A stretch of 15,868 nt of DNA from positions 1 to 15,868 of the forward strand of contig JBHEKP010000313.1 in NCBI GenBank assembly GCA_041859375.1, in the 5' to 3' direction. A model generated the notes under the pieces. That model worked only from the letters and a program-made list of their open reading frames with translations. It searched no databases and had not been told where the DNA came from. Shown here one piece after another: positions 7,052 through 14,969 of this stretch. Both the position numbers and the translations under genes were made by a program. The first letter of the stretch is position 1. Each line of letters begins with the position of its first letter. Origin of the DNA: JBHEKP01 sp041859375. Its GTDB lineage: Bacteria > Hydrogenedentota > Hydrogenedentia > Hydrogenedentales > CAITNO01.

Positions 7052-8850
7052 GCGGGGCGTCCGGCGGCCGGGACGCGGCGGCGGCGGCCGCCGCCATCCC
7101 GGGAAAACCCTTCAGGACGATGCTCCGCCTCAGCCGCCCCCATGCGCGCCGTCTTGCCGCCGGCGCCGCGCTGGCGGTGGTGTTCACCGCGGCCGGGCTT
7201 GCCACCCCGTTGATCATCCGGGAGATGGTGCGGGGCATCTCCGGCGGCTCCATCGGCGGAGCCGGCATGGCGCGGCTTTTTGTGCTGCTGCTGGCCGTGT
7301 CGCTTGCCGCGGGGGTGGTCCGTTATTTCCAAAGGGTGCTCATGATTGGCGCGTCGCGCCAGGTTGAGTATGATTTGCGCAACGCCTACTTCCGCCGGAT
7401 ACAGGGCCTGTCCGCCCCCTTCTTCCACCGGGTGCCCACGGGCGACCTGATGGCGCGGGCCACCAGCGACATGAACCATGTGCGGGACTTCGCCGGCCCC
7501 GGCGTCATGGGCACCGTGGACATGGTTCGCGTCCCCTTCACCCTGGGGATGATGGTCTACCTGAGCCCCCGCCTGACCCTCATGGCGCTGCTTCCCCTCC
7601 CCCTTCTCACCGGGCTTGTGTACCTTTTCGTGCGCTTCATGAACCGCCAGTCCAAAATCGTGCAGGAGATCTATTCGGGGGTTTCCACGCGCGCGCAGGA
7701 GAACCTGGCCGGGGCGCGGGTGGTGCGCGCCTTCGGTGTGGAGGACGGCGAGTCGGACCGCTTCGCCGGGGAGTGCGCCGCATACATGCGCGAGAACGTG
7801 AAACTGGCCGTGGTGACCGCCTTTGCCTGGCCGATGATTGACCTGCTGGTGGGCGGGGCGATCCTGCTGGTGATCTGGCAGGGCGGGCGGCTGGTGATTG
7901 AAGGACTCCTTTCCCTCGGCGATCTCACGGCCTTTCTGATCAGCATGATGATGCTGGCGTGGCCCCTGATTCAGTTCGGCTGGGTGCTGACGCTGTACCA
8001 GCGCGGCGCCGTGAGCATGAACCGCATCAGCGAGATACTGGCGGCGGTGCCGGAGATTGCGGACGGGCCCCGCACCGACCCGTCCGCGAAAATCACCGGC
8101 GGAGCCGTTTCCCTGCGGGACGTGGTGTTTTCATACCAGCCCGGCGGCGCGCCCGTGCTGGACGGCGTGTCACTGGATGTCCCCGCGGGCTCCTCTCTGG
8201 CGGTGGTGGGGCCCACCGGCTCGGGAAAATCCACCCTGCTGTCGCTCATCGCGCGCGAATACGAGCCCCTTGGCGGCGTGGTGGCGCTTGACGGGAGGCC
8301 GCTGCCGGAAATCCCCCTGGGCGAGCTGCGGCGCGCCGCGGCCTGCGTCCCCCAGGACACCTTCATTTTTTCCGACACCATCCGGGAGAATGTGCGCCTT
8401 GGCAGGCCGGAGGCGGGCGACGAAGCCGTGATGGGCGCGTGCCGGCTGGCCGGACTGGCCGGGGAGATCGGGGCCATGCCCGCGGGCCTGGACACGCTGC
8501 TTGGGGAGCGCGGCGTGAACCTCTCGGGCGGCCAGAAGCAGCGCCTTGCCATTGCCCGCGCGCTCATCTGCGATCCCGCGCTGCTCATCCTCGACGACGC
8601 CCTTTCCAGCGTGGACACCCGCACGGAGGACGGCATTTTGCGGGGCCTGCGCGGGGTCATGGCGGCGCGCACCACCATCATGGTCTCCCACCGGATTTCC
8701 ACGGTGCGCCACGCCAGCCAAATCGTCGTCCTGGACGGGGGGCGCGTGGTGGAGCGGGGAACCCATGACGAACTCACCGCCATGGACGGCCTCTACGCCC
8801 GGATGCACCGGCGTCAGCTGCTGGAGTCGCGGCTGGAGGAGGCGCCGTGA
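7048..8850 (+). CDS. ABC exporter half-transporter A (fused membrane + ATPase; degenerate Walker B)
   Basis: This 600-residue type IV ABC exporter has six transmembrane helices in residues about 30-320 and a nucleotide-binding domain from about 345. Walker A GPTGSGKST starts at 388 (Lys394), the Q-loop is VPQDTFIFSDTI, and the signature NLSGGQKQR (LSGGQ 492-496) is canonical. The H-loop is MVSHRIST. Walker B reads LLILDDALSSVD, with Asp517 where the catalytic Glu is expected. This substitution marks the partner with the degenerate site in heterodimeric exporters such as TM287/288 and BmrCD. The ATG overlaps the kinase stop and the gene overlaps the next ABC gene by 4 bp, so subunits are probably made in equal amounts. 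An unusual Ala-rich N-terminal tail (residues 9-16) precedes the first helix. The substrate is unknown; such pairs export drugs, lipids or peptides. Confidence 0.92.
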   Translation: MSGASGGRDAAAAAAAIPGKPFRTMLRLSRPHARRLAAGAALAVVFTAAGLATPLIIREMVRGISGGSIGGAGMARLFVLLLAVSLAAGVVRYFQRVLMIGASRQVEYDLRNAYFRRIQGLSAPFFHRVPTGDLMARATSDMNHVRDFAGPGVMGTVDMVRVPFTLGMMVYLSPRLTLMALLPLPLLTGLVYLFVRFMNRQSKIVQEIYSGVSTRAQENLAGARVVRAFGVEDGESDRFAGECAAYMRENVKLAVVTAFAWPMIDLLVGGAILLVIWQGGRLVIEGLLSLGDLTAFLISMMMLAWPLIQFGWVLTLYQRGAVSMNRISEILAAVPEIADGPRTDPSAKITGGAVSLRDVVFSYQPGGAPVLDGVSLDVPAGSSLAVVGPTGSGKSTLLSLIAREYEPLGGVVALDGRPLPEIPLGELRRAAACVPQDTFIFSDTIRENVRLGRPEAGDEAVMGACRLAGLAGEIGAMPAGLDTLLGERGVNLSGGQKQRLAIARALICDPALLILDDALSSVDTRTEDGILRGLRGVMAARTTIMVSHRISTVRHASQIVVLDGGRVVERGTHDELTAMDGLYARMHRRQLLESRLEEAP

Positions 8851-10715
8851 GCGAGGGTTACCACCTGGAGGACGAACTGCAGACGCGCTCCTACGACGCG
8901 CGCCTGATGCGCCGCCTGCTTCACTATGTGCGCCCCCACCGGGGCCGTCTCGCGGCGGCGACCGTGCTTTTGCTGCTCCTGTCGGTGCTGGGAAACCTCA
9001 CCCCCCTGCTCATCATGCGCGCCGTGGACGGCTACATCCACGGGCCCGTTCCGGGCATTTCCGCCGCGGAGGAGGCCCTGCGCGCGGCACGTAACATGCG
9101 GGGTCTGTTCCACGTCGTGCTGGCCATCGCGGCGCTGATTGCGGCGCAGGCGGCGCTCCACTACGGCCAGGTGCTTATCGTGTCCGTCGTGGGGCAGCGG
9201 GCCATGTTTGAGATGCGCACGGGCATCTTCCGCCATTTGCAGCGCCTCTCCCTGGGCTTTCTGGACCGGAACCCTGCGGGACGCCTGCTGTCGCGGGTGA
9301 CCAACGACATCGAGAAGGTGCAGCAGACCATCGTCGAGGGGGTGGTGGCGGTGGTCAGCGATTTTGTGACGGTGGCGGTGGTGCTCGTGGTGATGCTCTA
9401 TGTGAACTGGGTGCTTGCGCTGATAGCGCTGAGTCCGCTGCCGCTGGTGTTTTTCACCAGCGTTCTTTTCAGGAGGCACGCCCAGCGCTCCTTTCTGGAG
9501 GTGCGGCGGAAGATCGCCCGGCTGAACGCGTGGATGCAGGAGAACGTGGGCGGCAGCCGCGTGGTCAGGCTGTTCCGCCGCGAGGAGGCCAATTTCGCGG
9601 AGTATGAGCGGCGCAACGCGGACCACCGGGACGAGTGGCTCCGGCAGGTGCGCAACTTTGCCCTGTATTTCCCGGCCGTGGAGTTTCTCGGCTCCCTGTC
9701 CACCGCGCTGATCATCCTGTACTGCGGGCTTGTGATGATGCGCACCGGCGCGGCCCATTCCGGCCACGCCTCGGTGGGCACCATCTTCGCCTTTGTCTTT
9801 CTCGCGGAGCGGTTCTTCTCCCCCATACGCGCCCTGGCGGACCGCTACAACCTGATTCTTGAGGCCATGGCATCCTCCGAGCGCGTGTTTCAACTGCAGG
9901 ACACGGAACCGGAGATTAAAAACGGGCCCAATCCCCTCCCCGCCGGTGAAATCAAGGGTGCGGTCTCCTTCGATCATGTCTGGTTCGGCTACGCCGACCC
10001 GAAGAATCCGGACGCCGAGCCGGAATGGGTGCTCAAGGATGTCTGCCTGGACATCGCGCCCGGCGAAACCGTGGCGGTGGTCGGGCACACGGGCGCGGGC
10101 AAAAGCACGCTCATTCATCTGTTAAGCCGTTTTTATGATGTGCAAAAGGGGGCCGTCCGCATTGACGGTGTGGACGTTCGGGACTATGACCTGGTCGGCA
10201 TGCGCCGCCGCATCGGCGTGGTCCTGCAGGACGTGTTCCTTTTTTCGGGCAGCATTGCTGACAACATCCGTCTGGGCAACCCGGAGATCACGGACGGGCG
10301 GGTGCGCGACTGTGCCGCCCATGTGAACGCGGCGGGGTTCATCGGGCGGCTGCCGGGCGGCTACGGCTACCATGCCGGGGAGCGGGGCTGCAACCTCTCC
10401 ACGGGCCAGCGGCAACTGGTGGCCTTTGCGCGGACGCTCGCCCATGATCCGCGCATCCTGGTGCTGGACGAGGCCACCGCGAGCATTGACACGGAAACGG
10501 AGGCGCTCATCCAGGACGCCATCGGAAAACTGCTGGCGGGGCGCACCTGCGTGGTCATCGCGCACCGCCTTTCCACCGTGCAGCACGCCGACAGGATTGT
10601 GGTGATGCACCACGGCAGGATTCGGGAGGTGGGCACCCACCAGGAACTGCTTGCCATGGACGGGATCTACCGGACGCTCTACGAACTCCAGTACAAGGAT
10701 CAGCAGCCGGGGTGA
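8847..10715 (+). CDS. ABC exporter half-transporter B (fused membrane + ATPase; variant signature)
   Basis: This 622-residue partner starts at GTG 8847, overlapping the TGA of the first ABC gene (GTGA). The membrane domain spans residues about 25-325 and the ATPase follows. Walker A is GHTGAGKST from 413 (Lys419), the Q-loop VLQDVFLFSGSI, the Walker B VLDEATASID with catalytic Glu542, and the H-loop VIAHRLST. The signature is LSTGQ (517-521) rather than LSGGQ. Together with Asp517 in partner A, one composite ATP site is degenerate and the other consensus, as in TM287/288-type heterodimers; here partner B corresponds to TM288/YheH. An acidic stretch in residues 1-12 leads in. A short insertion at about 382-391 (ADPKNPDAEPEW) precedes the Walker A region. 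The gene ends 10 bp before the end of the convergent rhodanese gene. No terminator hairpin is evident between them. The heterodimer assignment is well supported; the cargo is unknown. Confidence 0.92.
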   Translation: MSEGYHLEDELQTRSYDARLMRRLLHYVRPHRGRLAAATVLLLLLSVLGNLTPLLIMRAVDGYIHGPVPGISAAEEALRAARNMRGLFHVVLAIAALIAAQAALHYGQVLIVSVVGQRAMFEMRTGIFRHLQRLSLGFLDRNPAGRLLSRVTNDIEKVQQTIVEGVVAVVSDFVTVAVVLVVMLYVNWVLALIALSPLPLVFFTSVLFRRHAQRSFLEVRRKIARLNAWMQENVGGSRVVRLFRREEANFAEYERRNADHRDEWLRQVRNFALYFPAVEFLGSLSTALIILYCGLVMMRTGAAHSGHASVGTIFAFVFLAERFFSPIRALADRYNLILEAMASSERVFQLQDTEPEIKNGPNPLPAGEIKGAVSFDHVWFGYADPKNPDAEPEWVLKDVCLDIAPGETVAVVGHTGAGKSTLIHLLSRFYDVQKGAVRIDGVDVRDYDLVGMRRRIGVVLQDVFLFSGSIADNIRLGNPEITDGRVRDCAAHVNAAGFIGRLPGGYGYHAGERGCNLSTGQRQLVAFARTLAHDPRILVLDEATASIDTETEALIQDAIGKLLAGRTCVVIAHRLSTVQHADRIVVMHHGRIREVGTHQELLAMDGIYRTLYELQYKDQQPG

Positions 10716-10725
10716 CGCCCGTGAA

Positions 10726-12252
10726 TCAGGGCGCGGCAGGCGCGGGCGCGGCGGGGGCTTCCGCCGCCGGCGGCTCCGGTGCGGGCGCTGCCTGCGGCGC
10801 GGGTTCCGGCGCGGGGGCCGGTTCCGGTGCGGGCGCGGGTTCCGCCGGGGGCGCAGCCTGGGGTTCGGGGGCGGGCGTTGCCGCCGGAACCTCCGAGGGT
10901 TGCGGTGCCGCCGGGACGGGCGCCTCGGATGGGGCCGGTTCCTGAACCGGCGGCTGGGGGGCCGCTTCCGCCGGGGCCGGGGCTGCGGGCGGGGTTTCCG
11001 GGGCGGCGGGGGGCGGGGTTTCCGTCACCACATTGAGGCCCGGATTGCGGCTCCATTCAGCCATGGAACCGTCGTACATGGACACATTCTCATATCCGAG
11101 CAGCCGGTACCCAAAATAGCCCAGCGAGGCGCTGTTGCCGGAATTGCAGTACACAATGACCGGTTTCGCGGGATCCGCGCCGGTGTCCAGAATCGTCTGG
11201 ATTTGGTCCAGGGGCTTGAAGGAGAGGGTGCTTCCCTCCAGCATGTCCACGGAGGAGCGGTTCAGGGCGGTGGGGATGTGGCCCGCCCGGATGACAAAGT
11301 CGGCTTTGTCCACGCCGCTGAAATAGGCGGCGTTTCTTGCGTCCACCAGCACCACATTGCCTTTTCCCAGCGCGTCCAGCACCTTGCTGCGGGTGGCGAT
11401 GATTTCCGGGCGCAGTTTCACGCCAAGGTTTTCGGGGGCCACGGGAACGGGCTTGGCCTCGCCCGTTTCCACGGGCAGTGATTCCGCCGTCCATTTGGCC
11501 ATCCCGCCGTCGAGCAGGTGCACCCGGGGATAGGAAAGATACTCCAGCACCCAGAACACCCGGGCGGCATGGGTGAGCTCGGCGGGTTCCGCGTTGCCCG
11601 TGTACACGACCACCGCCTTTTCGGGGATGATTCCCCGCTCCGCCAGCAACGGCAGCAACTGGTCAATGGGCCGCAGCATGCTGGGCACGCCGTCCCGCTC
11701 CTCGGAAAGAATTTTATGATACAGGTTCACGGCGCCCGCAATGTGTCCTTTGGCGAAAGTGTCGGGGTCGCGCACGTCAACAATCACCGCGTCGGTGGTT
11801 TTCACCAGTTCCTGCGGCTGCACCAGCAGGCCGAGCGGATGACCGAGATAGGCGGTTTCCGGTGTTTCCTCCACCGGCGCGGGTGTCTCGGGGGTTGGTT
11901 GCGCCTCCGGCGCGGGAACGGGCGCAGGTTCCGGTGCCGGGGTGGTTTCGGGCGCGGGGACGGGCGCGGGTTCCGGTGCCGGGGCGGTTTCGGGCGCGGG
12001 CATAACTTCCGGAGCCGGTGCTGTGGGGGGCTCCACCGCCGAAGGCTCCGCCGCCGGGGGCTCTGCGGCGGGTGCTGGCTGTGGCGCGGGTTCCGGGGCG
12101 GGCGTGGGTTCTGGTGCCTGGGGCGCTTCTGGTGCGGGTGCCGCCGTGGGGACGGGTGTGGTCTCCGGCGCGGCGGCGGGCGTGGCCGCATCCTGGGCCG
12201 CCGCGGACAGCCCAATAAAAACCGCCAAAAGGACGGCACTGAAAATGCGCAT
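10726..12252 (-). CDS. Exported tandem-rhodanese sulfurtransferase with Pro/Ala/Glu-rich arms
   Basis: The ATG at 12252 has GGGAG 7 nt upstream (12264-12260) and gives 508 residues beginning with a signal peptide (MRIFSAVLLAVFIGLSAAAQ), so this start is preferred over an in-frame ATG at 12312. Residues about 22-133 are a Pro/Ala/Glu-rich low-complexity arm. Two rhodanese domains follow at about 139-270 and 275-415. The second keeps the active-site Cys369 in YCNSGNSAS and has CH2A/CH2B-like motifs (VDARN, HIPTALN). The first has Thr218 where the cysteine would be and is probably non-catalytic, as in thiosulfate sulfurtransferases of the SseA/TST type. A second arm of about 95 residues with PAPEPAPA repeats ends the protein. 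The expected reaction is transfer of sulfane sulfur, for example thiosulfate to cyanide or a thiol, in the periplasm or at the surface. The arms may span the envelope or tether the enzyme. No transmembrane anchor or lipobox is visible. Its link to neighbours is unclear. Confidence 0.88.
   Translation of the reverse strand: MRIFSAVLLAVFIGLSAAAQDAATPAAAPETTPVPTAAPAPEAPQAPEPTPAPEPAPQPAPAAEPPAAEPSAVEPPTAPAPEVMPAPETAPAPEPAPVPAPETTPAPEPAPVPAPEAQPTPETPAPVEETPETAYLGHPLGLLVQPQELVKTTDAVIVDVRDPDTFAKGHIAGAVNLYHKILSEERDGVPSMLRPIDQLLPLLAERGIIPEKAVVVYTGNAEPAELTHAARVFWVLEYLSYPRVHLLDGGMAKWTAESLPVETGEAKPVPVAPENLGVKLRPEIIATRSKVLDALGKGNVVLVDARNAAYFSGVDKADFVIRAGHIPTALNRSSVDMLEGSTLSFKPLDQIQTILDTGADPAKPVIVYCNSGNSASLGYFGYRLLGYENVSMYDGSMAEWSRNPGLNVVTETPPPAAPETPPAAPAPAEAAPQPPVQEPAPSEAPVPAAPQPSEVPAATPAPEPQAAPPAEPAPAPEPAPAPEPAPQAAPAPEPPAAEAPAAPAPAAP
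10740..11020 (-). repeat. Low-complexity Pro/Ala-rich C-terminal arm coding repeats
   Basis: GC-rich near-repetitive sequence encodes (APAPEP)n and similar units at the C-terminal end of the rhodanese protein. Copy number is likely variable between strains. Confidence 0.6.
11909..11992 (-). repeat. Two tandem 42-bp units in the N-terminal arm of the rhodanese protein
   Basis: The segments starting at 11909 and 11951 are near-identical 42-bp units encoding 14 residues of the form PAPEPAPVPAPETT, with a degenerate third copy upstream in the protein. The exact 42-bp period supports recent duplication within the gene. Confidence 0.7.
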
Positions 12253-12432
12253 TTCTGGTCTCCCAAGTGCAAGTACACGAATATGATGCCACAATTTGGC
12301 AATTGGTTTCATTTATGGCTTTTTGGAGACTTTGGAAAGGCCGCCCAAAAGGGGCGAATTCAGCCGGTGCGGGATGGTATCATCAACCGGTGTCCGGATT
12401 GGAAAAGGGATTTAACCGACAGGGGAACTGGC

Positions 12433-13827
12433 ATGAAGATTACGGTTCTGGGATCAGCCGGCGGCGAAGTGACGGGGTCCGCGTACCTGGTGGAGACAGC
12501 CTCCGCCCGGGTGCTGGTGGAGTGCGGCATGTTTCAGGGGGGCAAGAAGGCGGATTCGAAAAACCGCCCGCCCGTGGTGCCCCGCACCGCCCGGCTGGAC
12601 GCCGTGCTGGTGACCCACGCCCACCTGGACCACACGGGGCGGCTTCCCCTCCTTGCAAAATCGGGCTACAAGGGCCGGGTCTTTGCCACGCCGGCCACGG
12701 CGGATCTGACGGCGCTGATTTTGCGGGACGCCGCGAAGATTCAGATGCAGGACGCGGAGCGCCACAACCGGAAACGGCAGCGCGCGGGCGCGCCGCCCTT
12801 CACGCCGCTCTACACGCCGGATGACGCGGAGGAGATTATCAGCCGCCTGACCCATGTGCCCTACCAGCAGCCGGTGCCCGTGGCGCCGGGGATCAAGGCC
12901 TGCTTCGCCGAGGCGGGGCACCTGCTGGGCTCGGCGAGCATCCAGCTCGTCGCGGAGGAGGGCGGCCGCGAAAAGAAGGTGGTCTTTTCCGGTGATCTCG
13001 GGCCGAAGGGCGCGCCGATTCTGGACGATTTCGAGCCCTTCCGCCAGTCGGATCTGGTCTTTCTGGAGTCCACCTACGGCGACCGCGACCACCGGCCCTT
13101 CAACGAAACGGTGGAGGAATTCATCGCCATCGTGAAGGACACGGTGGACCATGGCGGCAAGATGCTCATGCCCACCTTCGCGGTGGGGCGCGCCCAGGTG
13201 CTGACCATGCTGCTGGGGTGGATGTTCCGGAACAAGCGCGTCCGGCCCTTCCCCGTGTTTCTGGACAGCCCCATGGCCATTGACGCCTCCAGAATCACCA
13301 TGCGCCACCCGGAGCTTTTTGACGACGACATGACCGCCTACATGCGCCAGGGCTCGGTGGCGCTGGATTTGAAGACCTTCAAGGCGACCCCCTCGGTGCA
13401 GGAGTCCAAGGAGATTAACAACTGCGAGGGCCCCTGCCTGATCATGGCGGGCGCGGGCATGTGCAACGCGGGGCGCATCCTCCACCACCTCAAGCACAAC
13501 CTGTGGCGGCAGGGCACGCACGTGCTCATTGTCGGCTATCAGGCGGGCGGCACGCTGGGCCGCCAGTTGGTCGGCGGGGCCTCCCAGGTGACCATCCACG
13601 GCGAGAAAATCGCGGTGAACGCCAAGGTGCACACCCTGGGCGGCTTCAGCGCCCATGCGGGCCAGCGTGATCTGCTGGAGTGGTTTTCCGCCCTCGCGCC
13701 CGCAAGGCCCCGGGTGGCCGTTGTCCACGGCGAGGACGAGGCCCGCACCGCGCTGGCGCGGAAAATCCGCGAACGCCACGGCCTGGAGGCGATGCTGCCG
13801 GGGCCGGGTGAGGTGATCGAGCTTTAG
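12433..13827 (+). CDS. Beta-CASP metallo-beta-lactamase-fold ribonuclease-like protein
   Basis: The ATG at 12433 has AGGGGA 6 nt upstream, giving 464 residues; the frame is open further upstream but only as non-coding read-through of the rhodanese region. Zinc ligands of the MBL fold are visible: HAHLDH (His62, His64, Asp66, His67), His163 in EAGHLLGSA and Asp188 in FSGDLG. The beta-CASP part includes a TYGDRDH stretch, GAGMCNAGRILHHL and VGYQAGGTLGRQL, and the RMMBL-like end has GFSAHAGQ (His408) and VVHGE (His432). This is the CPSF73/TTHA0252-like family of nucleases, which process or degrade RNA in the cytoplasm; bacterial members are about 430-470 residues. The URO-D-family gene starts 33 bp after the stop on the same strand, so the two are probably co-transcribed. 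All metal ligands are present, so it should be active; endo- versus exonuclease cannot be told. Confidence 0.93.
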   Translation: MKITVLGSAGGEVTGSAYLVETASARVLVECGMFQGGKKADSKNRPPVVPRTARLDAVLVTHAHLDHTGRLPLLAKSGYKGRVFATPATADLTALILRDAAKIQMQDAERHNRKRQRAGAPPFTPLYTPDDAEEIISRLTHVPYQQPVPVAPGIKACFAEAGHLLGSASIQLVAEEGGREKKVVFSGDLGPKGAPILDDFEPFRQSDLVFLESTYGDRDHRPFNETVEEFIAIVKDTVDHGGKMLMPTFAVGRAQVLTMLLGWMFRNKRVRPFPVFLDSPMAIDASRITMRHPELFDDDMTAYMRQGSVALDLKTFKATPSVQESKEINNCEGPCLIMAGAGMCNAGRILHHLKHNLWRQGTHVLIVGYQAGGTLGRQLVGGASQVTIHGEKIAVNAKVHTLGGFSAHAGQRDLLEWFSALAPARPRVAVVHGEDEARTALARKIRERHGLEAMLPGPGEVIEL

Positions 13828-13847
13828 CCCTCCCACTCCATTCACGC

Positions 13848-13853
13848 AGGAGG
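13848..13853 (+). promoter_or_regulatory. Ribosome binding site deciding a TTG start
   Basis: AGGAGG ends 7 nt before TTG 13861. The next in-frame candidate, GTG 13870, would have a spacing of 16 nt, so the rare TTG start is favoured. Confidence 0.75.
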
Positions 13854-13860
13854 AAGCGCT

Positions 13861-14922
13861 TTGGACAAGGTGGTTAACTGGGAAGTCGCCTCCCCCCTGC
13901 TCTCACAATGGTGGAACCGTGAACGCCGGGGGCCGGTGTGCTGGGTCACGGCGCCCAAAAGCGGTTCGGCGGCGGGCGGTTTTGACTGGTGGTGGCTCGC
14001 CCGGCCGGAGGCGGACTTTGCGGAGGTGCTGGCGGCCTTTGAGCGGTGGGTGGACGGCACCTGGTTTGGCGGCGCGGCCATGCCCTCCATGTTTTTCAAC
14101 ATGGGTCCGGGCGTGCTGGCGGCGTGCTTCAACGGCTACCTCGAATACCGGGAGGAAAGTGAAACCGTCTGGTTCGAGCATCCGCAGCCCTGGGTCGCGG
14201 TGGAAAAACTCGCCTACCAGCCGCAGGGGCGCTGGATGCGCCACATACGGGACGCCATGGGCCATTTTCAGGAGCGCGGGTCGGGCCGCTTTCTGCTCGG
14301 CATGACCGATCTCGGGGGAGGCCTGGACATCCTGGCGTCCCTGCGCGGCGGGGAAAACCTGGTCTACGACCTGCTGTTGGAACCGGAACGGGTGGACGCG
14401 TTGCGCGCCCGCGTCAGCGACGCCTGGTTCAGGGCCTATTACGATTTGTACGGAATCATCCAGCGAGGCCAGTCCGGCGCCACCGCCTGGATGGGCATGT
14501 GGGCGCCCGGAACGTGGTATCCGCTCCAGTGTGACTTCTCCGCCATGATCTCCCCGGAACTCTTCGGGGAATATGTGGTGCCCGATCTGGCCGAACAGTG
14601 CCGCCGCCTTGATTACGCCATTTACCATCTGGACGGACCCAACCAGATCCCCCATCTCGATCAATTGCTGGGCATTCCCGGCCTTGACGGCATCCAATGG
14701 GTGCCCGGCGCGGGGAACCCGCAAAACGAGTCCCGCAAGTGGTATCCGCTCTACGAGCGCATCCTGGAGCGGGATAAACTGCTCGTGCTCCAGTGCTGGG
14801 ACGATGCGGGGCAGGTGCCCCGTCTGCTGGCGGATTTCCCCGGAGCCCGAATCATGTGCACCCTTGGGGCGGATTCGGAGGACGGGGGCAGACGCATGCT
14901 TGAATGGTTCGGGCTGGCCTGA
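13861..14922 (+). CDS. Uroporphyrinogen-decarboxylase-superfamily protein (not HemE)
   Basis: The product is 353 residues from a TTG start with an ideal AGGAGG site. Features of the URO-D (alpha/beta)8 barrel are visible: CDFSAMISPELFGEYVVPDL, then YHLDGPN, HLDQLLGIPGLDGIQWVPGAG near residues 255-285, and a C-terminal KLLVLQCWDDAGQVPRLL. The N-terminal catalytic signature of true HemE is not evident, and the WWW/WW-rich N-terminus differs. It is closer to the MtaA/CmuA-like and uncharacterised URO-D groups, many of which act as methyltransferases on corrinoid partners or have unknown roles. No corrinoid protein lies nearby, and no substrate can be inferred. It is the second gene after the beta-CASP nuclease and is probably in the same transcript. 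No transmembrane or signal sequence is seen, so it should be cytoplasmic. Confidence 0.82.
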   Translation: MDKVVNWEVASPLLSQWWNRERRGPVCWVTAPKSGSAAGGFDWWWLARPEADFAEVLAAFERWVDGTWFGGAAMPSMFFNMGPGVLAACFNGYLEYREESETVWFEHPQPWVAVEKLAYQPQGRWMRHIRDAMGHFQERGSGRFLLGMTDLGGGLDILASLRGGENLVYDLLLEPERVDALRARVSDAWFRAYYDLYGIIQRGQSGATAWMGMWAPGTWYPLQCDFSAMISPELFGEYVVPDLAEQCRRLDYAIYHLDGPNQIPHLDQLLGIPGLDGIQWVPGAGNPQNESRKWYPLYERILERDKLLVLQCWDDAGQVPRLLADFPGARIMCTLGADSEDGGRRMLEWFGLA

Positions 14923-14969
14923 GTATTGTCATTGACAGGACATGGGTTGCATCAGGGGATATTCTGGAC

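Noticed and set aside
11518..12432. N-terminal extension of the beta-CASP frame
   Set aside because: The extra residues are Gly/Arg-rich antisense of the rhodanese arms. The MBL fold begins at MKITVLGSAGGEVTGSA with AGGGGA in front.
12253..12432. Promoters in the divergent gap between the rhodanese and beta-CASP genes
   Set aside because: An AT-rich patch exists around 12275-12330, but no -35/-10 pair with proper spacing was convincing on either strand.
12454..13845. Minus-strand open frame opposite the beta-CASP gene, and similar ones at 5561-6910 and 8814-10118
   Set aside because: Antisense shadows of well-supported genes; no ribosome site or recognisable domain.
13861..14922. Annotation as HemE uroporphyrinogen decarboxylase
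   Set aside because: Only the general URO-D fold signals are visible; the HemE N-terminal signature is not seen and no heme genes lie nearby.
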